DNA of 64,000 nucleotides from NCBI GenBank assembly GCA_963813525.1, contig CAWEZI010000002.1:124001-188000 (forward strand). The letters are read 5' to 3'. This stretch comes from Bog-756 sp963813525. GTDB lineage: Bacteria > Actinomycetota > Acidimicrobiia > Acidimicrobiales > RAAP-2. The notes beneath the pieces were generated by a model. The model had not been told where the DNA came from and made no database searches. It saw only the letters and a list, made by a program, of their open reading frames with translations. This document shows, piece by piece, positions 32,808 to 41,610 of the stretch. The first letter of the stretch is position 1. Every line of letters starts with the position of its first letter. Both the position numbers and the translations under genes were made by a program.

Positions 32808-35800
32808 TTAGGGGACGCCAAGACCCGCCAGAGCGGAGTCGTCAGCTGACAATTGCAATCGCTTCCCGATCTCTCCCGCCACGCGGCGGTTTTCGGCGTC
32901 CAGTTTTCGCAGCAGGTTGGATACGTGCACACTCACCGTCTTCTTGCTGATGAAAAGGGCCTCGGCGATCTGACCGTCTGTCTTGCCGGAGGCTAAATAA
33001 CCGAGCACCTCTACCTCTCGTCGTGTTAGCCCCAGATCACCGGCCACCTGGGAGATCCGTCGTGCTTGTGGTGTCTCGACATCCAGGCTGACGCGAGCCC
33101 GCTGCGCGATCGCCTCGGCCTTGGCCCGTAGAGGTGCGGCGCCGATCTCAACGCTCATTCGCCAGGCCCGGCGTAGGCACTTAGCGGCGCGTGCCGGCGC
33201 CGAGCGCTCGGCAAGGAGTGCCTCCGCTTGACGCACGAGGCAATAGGCCGCGTTGTACCGCTCGAGCAGGGCCTCCCACCTATCGGAGGATGCTTCCCAC
33301 AAGCGGTGGTCAGAGCCCGCCAGGCGTGAGGCTTCGGCCTGGCACTGCAGAGCGAAGGCTTCGGCCTGCGGCACAGCTTGGCCGCCGCGCTGCCGGGGCG
33401 CGTCCACGAGCAGTTGGGCTTCTTCCATCAGCTGAGCGGCGAGAAGGCGAGCCTTGTCCTCGTCGAAGCGTCGCCGCTGCAGTCGTGCCTCAGCGAGCTG
33501 GTCGGCCAGGGCCCGGATGCCGAGGGCGCAGATCTCCGGTGTCGCGGATTCATCATCGGTACCGGCTGCCTGGGCCAGTGCCCGCTCGACGTCCTCATAG
33601 GCGTCCTTTGGCCGGCCTTCCTCTAGGGCCAGCTCGCAGCGCAGCATGTAGTAGGTGCCCCGGAACTGCAGGTCGGAGACTTCGGCAGTGAGCTCGTCGA
33701 GCTGTTCGAGCGCGGCCCGAGTGGCGTCGAAGCGCCCGTGGCCCAAGCTCAATCTTGCTCGTTGGATAGTGAGGTTTGTGGCGTGGCAACCACCGAAGCG
33801 ATCCCCTATCTCGTCGAGGAGCCGTGTCGCCTCCTCGAACCGGCCGAGCTTTGTCAAAGCTTCGATGCTGTTGAGCGCTGCTCCTTGGAGTCTGACCCCG
33901 CCCAATCGTTCTCCGCCGGCTAAGCCATCCAGGGTGACGGCGGCGGCTTCCTCCAAACGGCCAGCCCACATGAGAACGTGGACCAGGTTGTTGTAGGCGC
34001 TGTCCAGGTTGCAGGCGTTTTGGACCTCCTCAGCAATCTGCACCGCTTCCCGGTTGAGGGAGATGCCTTCATCGAACCGACCCATCTCGACGAGACATAC
34101 GCCTAACGTGTTCAAGCATCTGCCTTCTTCAGGGCGATTGGCCGTGGCCCGGCACACTCCGATGGCCTGCTCGGCCCGTACCTGTGCTTCGCGGTAGCGG
34201 GCCATGAGCATCAGTCCGCCTGCCTCTTCCGTGAGGATTCGACACAGCTCGGAGGACGGTTCGTCCTGCGGCAGGAGGCGGGCCGCCGTCTCCAGAGCGG
34301 CGAAGGCGGCCTGGGGGTCAACGCTCCAGGCACTTCTAGCGAACGTGGCATAGGCCATGGCTTTGCGTTTGGTCTCTGCTCCTCCGTCGATGAGGTCGAT
34401 GGCCTGCCGGGCGAACTCCATGGCTCGCACTGCGGAGTCGGCAAATTCGGCGGCATCGGCGGCTTGTTCGAACAGCGAAGCGCGGTCGATGTCCACGACC
34501 GACGCCGCCACGTCGTCTCCCAGGAGGTCCCAAGCCTGCAGGGCCCGCTCGAGATGAAGCTGCGCCTCGGCGAATGCGAACATCTCCGCTTCTTCTGTCG
34601 CCGCCGATACGCACGCCGGGAGCGCCTCGAGCCATGCTCCGGCTTCCCACCAGTGCGACGCGAGTTCTCCCGCGAGTGACACAGGGTTGCTGGAGACGAG
34701 GCCGGGGCGGGTGGCCAGGGTCGTCGCCACGTGATGGTGCAGCCGGGCCCGCTCACCCGGCAGCAGCGATGCATAGACGGCCTCTCTGACCAGGTCGTGG
34801 CGGAACCGATATCCCTTGCCGTCGTCGTCCACGATCAGTACATGGGCGTTGACCAGCTGGCCGACGGCCAGATCCAAATTGTCGTCGCCCAACACGGACA
34901 CTTCGGCCAGGAGGCAGTGATCAATCCTCGAACCGATGATGGCGGTTACGTCCAGCACCCGCCGGCACTGCTCGGTCAGATGCCGCACTCGGGCCATGAC
35001 CACCTCGCGCAGGTCGGCAGACAGGTCGTCCGTGCCGGCAGCGAGAAGCTCTTCGACAAAGAACGGGTTGCCGCCGGTTCGGCCGGAGGTGGCGTCCAGT
35101 CGAGCCCGGTCCGGTCGATGACCGAGGATGGCGGTCATCAATTGCTCGAGTTCCTCGCCCTGTAGGCCGGTTAGTTCCAGTCGCGTCACACAATTGATCC
35201 GAAGGAGCTCAGCCAGCAAGGCGCGCAGCGGATGGCGTTTCTCAAGCTCGTCCGAGCGATAGCTGCCGATCAAAAGGATCGGACTATCTGTGATGTTTCG
35301 GCTCAGGTAGTCGACGAGGCCAAGCGTGAACGTATCGGCCCACTGCAGGTCTTCGAACACGACGACCAAGGGAGCCGACGCACTGACGTCGGCCAGAGCT
35401 TGGAGTACCGCCTCGTAGGTCAATGTCTTGGCCATCCGGCGGGCGCACGCCGACTGCGGGCTGTCCGCTACGACACGACGTGCATGCCAACCGCTGCGAC
35501 TGACCGTGGACGGGGTCGAAGACAGCCCGAGCGCCTCCATGGCGGGGCGAAGGGCTTCTTCCCCGGACCGGCCCTGAAGCTTGCGTTCGAGGTCCCTCAG
35601 GAGACCCACCGGCGATGCATAGGCGAGGGGACGTCCCTCGACTGGCAGGCTCGCACCGATCGCAGTGAGGTAGTCCGACCCCCTCGCTCGGGCGCAGACC
35701 TCAGCGATGAGGCGGGTCTTCCCGATCCCCGCTTCGCCGCCGACCAGGACCACAGAGGTGCCCGAGGACTGGCCAACCGAATCCAGGACGGCACGGAGGC

Positions 35801-35855
35801 CAGTGAGTTCGGCGTCGCGCCCGACCAGCTCCGAGCAGGAGACCCTCGTGGTCAC
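32808..35855 (-). CDS. LAL-type transcriptional regulator (AAA/NACHT-like ATPase, TPR, LuxR HTH)
   Basis: 1015 residues from GTG 35855; ATG 35963 or 35990 would extend it by 36-45 residues and would overlap the small gene upstream. N-terminal ATPase: ELVGRDAELTGLR, Walker A GGEAGIGKT, Walker B region LVVVFEDLQWAD, and GSYRSDEL. The middle (about 400-900) is helical repeats of TPR type (FAEAQLHLERALQ, GRCLNTLGVCLVEMGRF). The C-terminal LuxR HTH is LTRREVEVLGYLASGKTDGQIAEALFISKKTVSVHVSNLL. LAL proteins are large ATP- and ligand-dependent activators of metabolic or secondary-metabolite genes. The target here is not evident; no biosynthetic cluster is adjacent. Confidence 0.92.
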   Translation of the reverse strand: MTTRVSCSELVGRDAELTGLRAVLDSVGQSSGTSVVLVGGEAGIGKTRLIAEVCARARGSDYLTAIGASLPVEGRPLAYASPVGLLRDLERKLQGRSGEEALRPAMEALGLSSTPSTVSRSGWHARRVVADSPQSACARRMAKTLTYEAVLQALADVSASAPLVVVFEDLQWADTFTLGLVDYLSRNITDSPILLIGSYRSDELEKRHPLRALLAELLRINCVTRLELTGLQGEELEQLMTAILGHRPDRARLDATSGRTGGNPFFVEELLAAGTDDLSADLREVVMARVRHLTEQCRRVLDVTAIIGSRIDHCLLAEVSVLGDDNLDLAVGQLVNAHVLIVDDDGKGYRFRHDLVREAVYASLLPGERARLHHHVATTLATRPGLVSSNPVSLAGELASHWWEAGAWLEALPACVSAATEEAEMFAFAEAQLHLERALQAWDLLGDDVAASVVDIDRASLFEQAADAAEFADSAVRAMEFARQAIDLIDGGAETKRKAMAYATFARSAWSVDPQAAFAALETAARLLPQDEPSSELCRILTEEAGGLMLMARYREAQVRAEQAIGVCRATANRPEEGRCLNTLGVCLVEMGRFDEGISLNREAVQIAEEVQNACNLDSAYNNLVHVLMWAGRLEEAAAVTLDGLAGGERLGGVRLQGAALNSIEALTKLGRFEEATRLLDEIGDRFGGCHATNLTIQRARLSLGHGRFDATRAALEQLDELTAEVSDLQFRGTYYMLRCELALEEGRPKDAYEDVERALAQAAGTDDESATPEICALGIRALADQLAEARLQRRRFDEDKARLLAAQLMEEAQLLVDAPRQRGGQAVPQAEAFALQCQAEASRLAGSDHRLWEASSDRWEALLERYNAAYCLVRQAEALLAERSAPARAAKCLRRAWRMSVEIGAAPLRAKAEAIAQRARVSLDVETPQARRISQVAGDLGLTRREVEVLGYLASGKTDGQIAEALFISKKTVSVHVSNLLRKLDAENRRVAGEIGKRLQLSADDSALAGLGVP

Positions 35856-35956
35856 GGCCAGATTCTCGCACGCCCGACCTTCCTCCGACCAGGGACCGAT
35901 GCCGGTGGCGGTCCGCCGCAGCGAAGCGTCGCCACGGGCGCCGTCGGTGGTGCGAT

Positions 35957-36199
35957 TCAGCATGGTCCCCGGAGGTGGCCGACCTGGCACAGGCGGCCGG
36001 TGTCAGTAGCCGAAGAGGGTGCCTGGGTGTGCACGGCCGGAGCCGGAGCCGGGGTGGTGTTGGAGCTCACCGTCAGCCGTCCCACCATGAAGGCCAGAGT
36101 GACCAGGAGGACGAGTGCCAGGGCGGCCAGAAGCATCCGCAGGGACCGTCCCATGGCCTGGTGAACGGGAATCGGATGAGTGATCGAAGGGGCGGTCAT
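35957..36199 (-). CDS. Small single-pass membrane protein
   Basis: 80 residues from ATG 36199, with AAAGGAAAGAG upstream. One strong transmembrane helix covers about residues 20-42 (RMLLAALALVLLVTLAFMVGRL), followed by a Ser/Thr/Ala/Pro-rich stretch (SSNTTPAPAPAVHTQAPSS) and two late Cys residues (RLCQVGHLRGPC). The short cytoplasmic N-terminus and Pro-rich external tail suggest a small envelope protein. It ends about 100 nt before the GTG start of the LAL gene on the same strand and may be co-transcribed. No family was recognised. Confidence 0.6.
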   Translation of the reverse strand: MTAPSITHPIPVHQAMGRSLRMLLAALALVLLVTLAFMVGRLTVSSNTTPAPAPAVHTQAPSSATDTGRLCQVGHLRGPC

Positions 36200-36771
36200 G
36201 GCTCTTTCCTTTCGCTTTTTCCGGTCCTCACGGGTCCGGTGGCCGGATCCCCGACCTCCTATCAGGATGCGCCCCACAGCCCAGGGATACATCGGGAGAA
36301 CTCCTTAGATCGCCTTCGAGTCCTCCCTATCGAGGGGGGCCGGTTCTTACGGTCAAAGCTCACCTGGTGAGCACCGGCTTTCTGCCTCTGACCGTTCACC
36401 TGGCGAAGGAGTCGGCGGAATGCGGACGGCTGCGGTGAAGAATGCTCAATCGACCGGTACGTCCGGCGCATAACTGCGCCGTCGGACGTGTCGAGGCGCC
36501 CGATCGTTCACCACCCCGAACGCTTGACCGGCGTCGTAGTCAAAATTTGAAACTGGGCGACCGTCGTCAAGGCGGCCCGAGTAGGGCGCCTTCCTCCTGT
36601 TCAGCCGAGGAGGTCCGTGCCAGGTCCACTGATCGGGTCCAACAGCTGTCTGGCCACACAACTTTTACCAAGAGTTCAACCATTCGATGAGCCTCGAGCG
36701 CGTCCCGGTACTAAACAGGGTGAGGTAGGCGATCGCTCACCTCGGGTGGGCGAGCTCGCAGGGAGGCTGTT
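36200..36771. other. Non-coding region upstream of surE
   Basis: About 570 nt without a supported gene. It contains a stem-loop at 36459-36489 (ACGTCCG arms plus GGCGC/GCGCC inner stem) and an inverted repeat GGTGAG...CTCACC at 36719-36741, about 30 nt before surE. The latter could regulate surE. Nothing else is recognisable. Confidence 0.4.
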
Positions 36772-37527
36772 GTGCGTGTGCTCGTGACGAATGACGACGG
36801 GATCGAGAGCCCCGGACTGAGCGCACTCGCCGAAGTAGTTCGACGCAACGGTCACGACGTGCTGGTGGCCGCTCCCTCTTGGGACAGCAGTGGCTCCAGC
36901 TCGTCGGTAACAGGCGTGAGTAGTTTCGGTGACGTGGTTTGGAAACCGATTGTCTGGGACGACTGGCCCGAAGGGTCGGTTGTTTCCGTCGAAGCTACGC
37001 CGGCGCTGATCACCCTCGTCGCAATCCATGAGAAGTTTGGCGCAAAGCCCGAACTCGTCGTGTCTGGGATCAATAGAGGAGCGAACACCGGCCGGGCCAT
37101 CCTTCATTCGGGAACCGTTGGTGCGGCCTTCACGGCGTTTCAGTACGGTTGTCCGGCCCTTGCGATGTCCCTCGACGTGATCGATCTGTCTGGAGCCATG
37201 CACTGGGACACGGCCGCCATGGTGGCTACCCGGCTTCTAGATTGGATGTGCGAGGACCTCCCGCATACGGTAATCAACTGCAACGTCCCCAACCTGTCTG
37301 CGGGGAAACTGTTGGGGATTCGGCGAGGGAGTCTGGATCTTCTGGGTACATTCCAAACGTCGATCACTGAACAATCGGGTAGATCGGTACCTACCACATA
37401 CGCAGAACCGGAAGACGTCCAGAGTGCCACGGACAGTTCCCTCGTAAGGGAGGGGTTTGCGTCCGTCACGGCGCTCGTCCCGGTCGTCGCGGACACTCAC
37501 GTTGACTTCAAGAAAATCTTCGACTGA
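36772..37527 (+). CDS. surE: 5'/3'-nucleotidase SurE
   Basis: 251 residues; GGGAGG precedes GTG 36772. The diagnostic start MRVLVTNDDGIESPGL holds the metal-binding N7-D8-D9. APSWDSSGSSSS corresponds to the conserved PxxxxSG Ser loop. ELVVSGINRGANTG is the second signature with the metal Asn. HSGTVGAAFTAFQYGCPALAMS is the third. Length is standard. SurE dephosphorylates nucleoside 5'- and 3'-monophosphates and helps in stationary-phase survival. The usual pcm or rpoS neighbours are absent. GC looks lower here than in the first 30 kb. Confidence 0.93.
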   Translation: MRVLVTNDDGIESPGLSALAEVVRRNGHDVLVAAPSWDSSGSSSSVTGVSSFGDVVWKPIVWDDWPEGSVVSVEATPALITLVAIHEKFGAKPELVVSGINRGANTGRAILHSGTVGAAFTAFQYGCPALAMSLDVIDLSGAMHWDTAAMVATRLLDWMCEDLPHTVINCNVPNLSAGKLLGIRRGSLDLLGTFQTSITEQSGRSVPTTYAEPEDVQSATDSSLVREGFASVTALVPVVADTHVDFKKIFD

Positions 37528-37613
37528 GAGCATTTGTCTGGGATACGAATCCGGTGGTCGTCAGACGCGCCCTAACCTTGAGGACGCGGGGGAAGAACTC
37601 ATCGGGAGGAACG

Positions 37614-37970
37614 ATGATTCAAATGTTGGACGACATGCCGGCGGGCGTGATCGGCTTCGAGGCAAGCGGCAAGTTGGACGCCGATGACTACCGCAAAGTG
37701 ATTTTGCCGGCACTGATAAAGGCAGCCGAGTCCGGGGAAGTGAGTTTTCTCATCGTAATGAGCGACTTTCAGGGCATGAGCGGTGGCGCGCTGTGGCAGG
37801 ACCTGAAGGTCGGCGTGGAACATCTCCGAGCCTGGAAGCGCATCGCGTTGGTAACCGACATCGAGTGGATGCGACACATGACCGACCTCTTCGGATGGAT
37901 GACGCCAGGGGAGACGAGAACGTTCTCCTTGTCAGAGCGAGACGATGCCAAGGCCTGGGTGGCCGGCTGA
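37614..37970 (+). CDS. SpoIIAA-like (STAS-related) protein
   Basis: 118 residues; TCGGGAGG precedes ATG 37614. The fold pattern of the SpoIIAA-like family is present: GVIGFEASGKLDADDYRKVILPAL, then FLIVMSDFQGMSGGALWQDLKVG, then WKRIALVTDIEWMRHMTDLFGWMTPGETRTFSL. These small proteins resemble anti-sigma antagonists and lipid-binding CRAL-TRIO-like folds, but few have known functions. The Ser that is phosphorylated in true SpoIIAA is not clearly conserved. It follows surE by 86 nt on the same strand and may share its transcript. Confidence 0.85.
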   Translation: MIQMLDDMPAGVIGFEASGKLDADDYRKVILPALIKAAESGEVSFLIVMSDFQGMSGGALWQDLKVGVEHLRAWKRIALVTDIEWMRHMTDLFGWMTPGETRTFSLSERDDAKAWVAG

Positions 37971-38128
37971 TATTCGTGACTGGCCCTGCGCTTGCCGAAG
38001 AAGACGAACGAGTACGCCGCGCTCGACATCATGTCCCGACGCGCATCACCGTGGTGTGGGCACATCGAGGTCCGTCCCGTGAGCGCGTACCGATCGTCTC
38101 AAATCACATGCACGCGAGTCAGTCCTTG

Positions 38129-39289
38129 TTATGGATGCAGGTCAAGGGCGTTGTTCGACGTCGATGACACCATCCCGACGGAGCTGTCGATGAGAATAGG
38201 CGTTGAAGAACTCGACGTACCGCCATCGCCCAATGATCCGCCTACGTTCTCGCCGATGGCGTAGACGTCTCCGGCGTTGTCGAGAACGAAGGAGTCAGCC
38301 GCGCCCAACGCCAGACCGGTCACCGAGTTGTTGCCGAGGGCCGCTGACAGCAGCTTGGCCTTCACCGGGGAGGCGACCTTCTTCTTGCTCTTGCCGTCGC
38401 CGAGCTGACCGTAGGAATCGTCCCCCCAGGCCCACAGAGTCCCGTCGCTCGTCGCTGCGAGCTGGTGGCCCGTCGAACCGCTGTTACCTCCGGCGCCAAA
38501 TGTCACGACATCGCTCAGCCCGACGACCTGGACAGGGACATCGGAGTACTTGCTCGTAAGGTTCGCTCCCAGCTCACCGTTGGAGTTGTTGCCCCAATCC
38601 CAGAGCTGTCCGTTGACAAGGGCAGTCGTGAAGGAGCTGCCTGATGTGATCTGTGACACGCCACTGACGCCCTTCGCCTCGACTGGAACGGTCGACGGTG
38701 TCGTACTCCCATCACCCAGCTCGCCATTCGTGTTGGCCCCGCACGACCAGACGGTTCCGTTGGACAGGAGGAAGGCTGTATGGTTGCCACCGGCAGCCAC
38801 AGCGACGACGTCCTCGCCATCAAACGCCGTGATCTGGGCCGGGCTCGCTACATAGGGCTGAGTGGTTCCGAGGCAAAGCTTGCCGTTGTCGTCCGCACCC
38901 CAGCCGAAAGCCTCGCCCGAAGTATTGATGGCGATGGCAAAGTTGGCCCCGTTTGCCACTTGTACCATCGAGGAGAGTCCCGGCACGGGCTCGGGGGTGG
39001 TCACCACGACCTTCGCGGGCGAGACCGTGCCCTGTCCGAGTTGCCCGTCGCTGTTCTCGCCCGAGGCATACAGTTGACCACCGGAGATGAAGTAATCCGC
39101 GCTGTTCCCCGCATTGACGTAGGTGATGTTCGACAGCCCGCTCACCAGAGAGGGGCTCAACTGTGGGTCACCCTTGCTGGCGAGCGATCCCCATCGGTAG
39201 GCCGCACCAGGCGAAGCGGCGCCCGCAGCTCCGGAAACTGCGAGCCAGCTCCCCGCAATGACACCAATCAAGACGATTCGTCGAATCAC
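38129..39289 (-). CDS. Secreted RCC1-repeat beta-propeller protein
   Basis: 386 residues; GGGGGG lies upstream of the ATG. The signal peptide is RRIVLIGVIAGSWLAVSGAAGAA. Six or seven RCC1-type repeats follow, recognised by blade cores LYASGENSDGQLG, AFGWGADDNGKL, VWSCGANTNGELGDG, LWDWGNNSNGELG, LWAWGDDSYGQLGDG and VYAIGENVGGSLGDG. This gives one seven-bladed propeller filling the whole mature protein. No catalytic or anchoring domain is seen. It is probably an extracellular binding module; its ligand is unknown. No operon partner. Confidence 0.9.
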   Translation of the reverse strand: MIRRIVLIGVIAGSWLAVSGAAGAASPGAAYRWGSLASKGDPQLSPSLVSGLSNITYVNAGNSADYFISGGQLYASGENSDGQLGQGTVSPAKVVVTTPEPVPGLSSMVQVANGANFAIAINTSGEAFGWGADDNGKLCLGTTQPYVASPAQITAFDGEDVVAVAAGGNHTAFLLSNGTVWSCGANTNGELGDGSTTPSTVPVEAKGVSGVSQITSGSSFTTALVNGQLWDWGNNSNGELGANLTSKYSDVPVQVVGLSDVVTFGAGGNSGSTGHQLAATSDGTLWAWGDDSYGQLGDGKSKKKVASPVKAKLLSAALGNNSVTGLALGAADSFVLDNAGDVYAIGENVGGSLGDGGTSSSSTPILIDSSVGMVSSTSNNALDLHP

Positions 39290-39781
39290 GATTTACCCCC
39301 CGCTATGACCTTCGTCCGGTACGACCTGTCTATGCCATGTGTCGATCGATATCAAGCAGATGATGAAAGTCCGGTTCTGCCGAAGGTGGAATCTGCGACG
39401 ATCCCTTCGTCAACCACTCGGACCACCGACCCCATGCGACACGTCGAAGTGAAGCAGGCAAGACGGATTCCCTGTCGTGCCGATTGGCCAGGTCGATCTC
39501 TCGTACAGTCGGTTCATCGACACCGAGAACATCAGCTTGAGCAGCTGAGGAGTAGGCCGACGCCTATCAGTTCAGAGGATTCCTGACGCGAGCCATGCTA
39601 TTTGGCACTGCTAGAAGTGACCCACTCCGTACGTCGTCCCTTGGATCCGACGATACGTCATAGGAGGCCCGAGATCATTGACGCACGTGTTTCCATTGTC
39701 GTTGCTGAGGGTGCCGCCCGGGCATTCGTATGTGACGACCTTTCTATTCCACGGTGAGGGCGGAATGACGATTGAGTGTCG
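39290..39781. other. Non-coding region
   Basis: About 490 nt holding the upstream region of the RCC1 gene and one copy of the dispersed palindrome (39531-39549). No other structure was recognised. Confidence 0.35.
39531..39549. repeat. Dispersed palindromic repeat, copy 3
   Basis: ATCAGCTTGAGCAGCTGAG: a 6-bp stem TCAGCT/AGCTGA around loop TGAGC. The inner sequence is close to copies at 32239 and 40777. Confidence 0.75.
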
Positions 39782-40084
39782 TCAGAACAGGTCCGCCACC
39801 TCGGGGTTGATGTAACGGTGAATGTCCATGCCGGTGAGGTCAAGCTCGCCCAGGCTGCTGCCAAATGCCGCGAAATGTGGGGTGCCAAAGTGCTCCGTGA
39901 GCGCCTCCTGCGAATCCCACTCTTCGAAAATACGGAACCGACCTCGGGAGTCTGGGTCTGCCCAGAGGCCGTATGCGCGGCACCCCGGCTCCTTCAGCGA
40001 TTCGGTCGCCACGGTGCGAGCGAGCTCCACCATGCGGTCGTGGAACGAGGGGCCGACGGTCATTATTCCGGAAACGATGATCAT
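39782..40084 (-). CDS. Antibiotic biosynthesis monooxygenase (ABM) domain protein
   Basis: 100 residues from ATG 40084; a TTG two codons further upstream is also possible. The ABM ferredoxin-like fold is recognisable: VSGIMTVGPSFHDRMVELARTVATESLKEPGC, then RFRIFEEWDSQEALTEHFGTPHFAAF, with the typical E-W-x-S and H-x-x-x-P-H-F spacing. Members are cofactor-free quinol monooxygenases (YgiN-like) or heme-degrading enzymes. A quinol or small-phenol oxidation role is likeliest. It is a standalone gene. Confidence 0.88.
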   Translation of the reverse strand: MIIVSGIMTVGPSFHDRMVELARTVATESLKEPGCRAYGLWADPDSRGRFRIFEEWDSQEALTEHFGTPHFAAFGSSLGELDLTGMDIHRYINPEVADLF

Positions 40085-40172
40085 GCCCAATTCTAGGCGA
40101 CGACGTCTTTACATTTGGCTCAACCACATCGGGCACAGCCCATCTCTCGCCAACTTGTCGGCGGAATCAGAT

Positions 40173-40197
40173 CCTCTCAGCCGGGGGAGCTGAGGGA
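40173..40197. repeat. Dispersed palindromic repeat, copy 4
   Basis: The core CTCAGCCGGGGGAGCTGAG is at 40176-40194, with CTCAGC/GCTGAG arms and a 7-nt loop. It lies about 125 nt upstream of the next rightward gene. Confidence 0.75.
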
Positions 40198-40322
40198 CGT
40201 TGAAGCCCGGCCGTATGGAACCATGATCTGACGGTGGTCAGCTCACAGGGGCCATTTGACGCGATCTGCATTGGTGGCGACCGCCATGGCCAGGCACAAT
40301 GGAGATAGGAGGTAGTCCGAAC

Positions 40323-40688
40323 ATGAAACGCAAGCGACTGGTCTTTATAGCGCTCGGGGCAGGTGCACTGGGGTATGGGATGGCACGACGGTCAAAAGCC
40401 GCCAAGGAACGCTCCATGAGGATGGCCACTGCCGGGTCAGGGGAAGGGGGGCCGCTCGAGGTGGTGGAGGTCGAGACCGAGGGCCTCGATGCTGGCGGCA
40501 ATTTCACCGTCGATGACCTAATGGTCGCAGTGGACAGCGATGGAAAGATCGTGGCCACAGACGAGACCGTCGCCGTTTTCACACCAGAGGGCGACACCGT
40601 CATCGACGAAAAACTGTCGGTGGTCGGAGAGGACGGCGAGCTTCACACTGTCGAAGAAGACATCGCTGTCACCGAAGTCGACGAGTAG
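40323..40688 (+). CDS. Hypothetical acidic protein with N-terminal membrane anchor
   Basis: 121 residues. ATG 40323 follows ATAGGAGG. The N-terminus KRKRLVFIALGAGALGYGMARR is a short hydrophobic helix flanked by basic residues, followed by more basic residues (SKAAKERSMR). From about residue 45 the protein is acidic and beta-like, with repeated short units (VDDLMVAVDSDGKIVATDETVAVFTPEGD, then EKLSVVGEDGELHTVEEDIAV). No family was recognised. It is probably a small envelope-tethered protein. Copies of the dispersed palindrome lie both upstream and downstream. Confidence 0.6.
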   Translation: MKRKRLVFIALGAGALGYGMARRSKAAKERSMRMATAGSGEGGPLEVVEVETEGLDAGGNFTVDDLMVAVDSDGKIVATDETVAVFTPEGDTVIDEKLSVVGEDGELHTVEEDIAVTEVDE

Positions 40689-40770
40689 CCTCCGAAGGTC
40701 TCGCCGTCGAGTGGATCGAAACGGCGCTGGCTCAGACAAGTGGGGCTCTGGGCCCTTGTCGGTCAGGTTT

Positions 40771-40801
40771 CAGTATCTCAGCTTAAGCAGCTGAGGTACT
40801 G
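40771..40801. repeat. Dispersed palindromic repeat, copy 5 (longest stem)
   Basis: CAGTATCTCAGCT and AGCTGAGGTACTG (12 of 13 paired) flank loop TAAGC. The core CTCAGCTTAAGCAGCTGAG is at 40777-40795. It is 83 nt past the stop of the preceding gene and lacks a T-run. Confidence 0.82.
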
Positions 40802-40883
40802 ACCACAGCACCTGCGTGGATGACCGAGTCACAGCGAGTGGCGTCACACCCGGTGCGTACCCTGGCCTCTGGAGGTGCACGAC

Positions 40884-41351
40884 ATGCCAATCATCGGAAC
40901 CCTCGACCAAATAGCGGCTACAGCGTGCCGTGAAGTCGATCGAGCTCGGAATCATTCATATGAGTGCCTATCGGTCTATGCAGGTCCGTACGAGGTGACA
41001 TTGCTGCTCAGGCCAGACGCCATCATCGGCGAAGTCGTGAGTAACGTCTGGCTCTCAGCCGACGATGCCTTGAGTGCGGAGCAGGAGGTCAGGCTGGAAT
41101 CACTCGGATGGACTCAGCCGGGCGACTTGTTCCATCCCTTCTTCCATCGGACGTGGTCCACGGAGACCGCATCGGAAACGATCGTCCGCGATCTGCTCAC
41201 CGCATTCATCTGCGTGGCCGAGCTCCAGGAGGGCGAGCAGGTTGCGTGCTCGGGAGGTTACTGGTGCGGGAACCCGGGCACCGTATGCGCCGCAGGCGGC
41301 TGCGTTGACGAGGGAGCAGGTCCCGTTGGTTCCGGAAGCCGGGGCCCTTGA
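40884..41351 (+). CDS. Hypothetical protein resembling actinobacterial YbjN/TY-Chap-like domains
   Basis: 155 residues. ATG 40884 was chosen because GGAGG lies 8 nt upstream. The middle contains SYECLSVYAGPYEVTLLLRPDAIIGEVVSN, ALSAEQEVRLESLGWTQPG, then HPFFHRTW. The LGWxxP...FxRxW pattern resembles TY-Chap/YbjN-like domains of actinobacteria, which are chaperone-like, but this is a weak match by eye. The C-terminal 40 residues hold four Cys (VACSGGYWCGNPGTVCAAGGC), a possible metal site. Function unknown. It precedes the vapBC locus by about 50 nt. Confidence 0.6.
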   Translation: MPIIGTLDQIAATACREVDRARNHSYECLSVYAGPYEVTLLLRPDAIIGEVVSNVWLSADDALSAEQEVRLESLGWTQPGDLFHPFFHRTWSTETASETIVRDLLTAFICVAELQEGEQVACSGGYWCGNPGTVCAAGGCVDEGAGPVGSGSRGP

Positions 41352-41400
41352 GCGGGCGTACCCAATCACCCGCAGTACACTTGACGCGCAAACTAGGTGT

Positions 41401-41610
41401 ATGAGCAGAGTCCGAATGAACGTCGAGATAGAGGGCGTTTACCTGCAGGCGATCATGGACCGCTTTGGGGTGCGATCGAAGACCGAAGCCGTCGATCTTG
41501 CCCTTCGCCACCTCGCCGGACAACCGATGACACGGGAGGAAGCCCTCGCAATACGAGGGGCGCATGCCATTGAGGGTATCCCTTCCGATGCTGGACCCTC
41601 CTCATCGTGA
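41401..41610 (+). CDS. vapB: VapB-type antitoxin
   Basis: 69 residues. Ribbon-helix-helix N-terminus: RVRMNVEIEGVYLQAIMDRFGVRSKTEAVDLALRHLAG, the standard VapB family form. The C-terminal tail (EEALAIRGAHAIEGIPSD) should wrap the toxin. Its TGA overlaps the GTG start of vapC (GTGA at 41607-41610), the usual coupling for vapBC pairs. It is expected to neutralise VapC and autorepress. Because the partner toxin is interrupted, the antitoxin may now be an orphan. Confidence 0.85.
   Translation: MSRVRMNVEIEGVYLQAIMDRFGVRSKTEAVDLALRHLAGQPMTREEALAIRGAHAIEGIPSDAGPSSS

Noticed and set aside
36459..36489. Hairpin considered as a transcription terminator
   Set aside because: Has a decent stem but no T-run and no gene ending next to it on either strand, so only a generic stem-loop is claimed.
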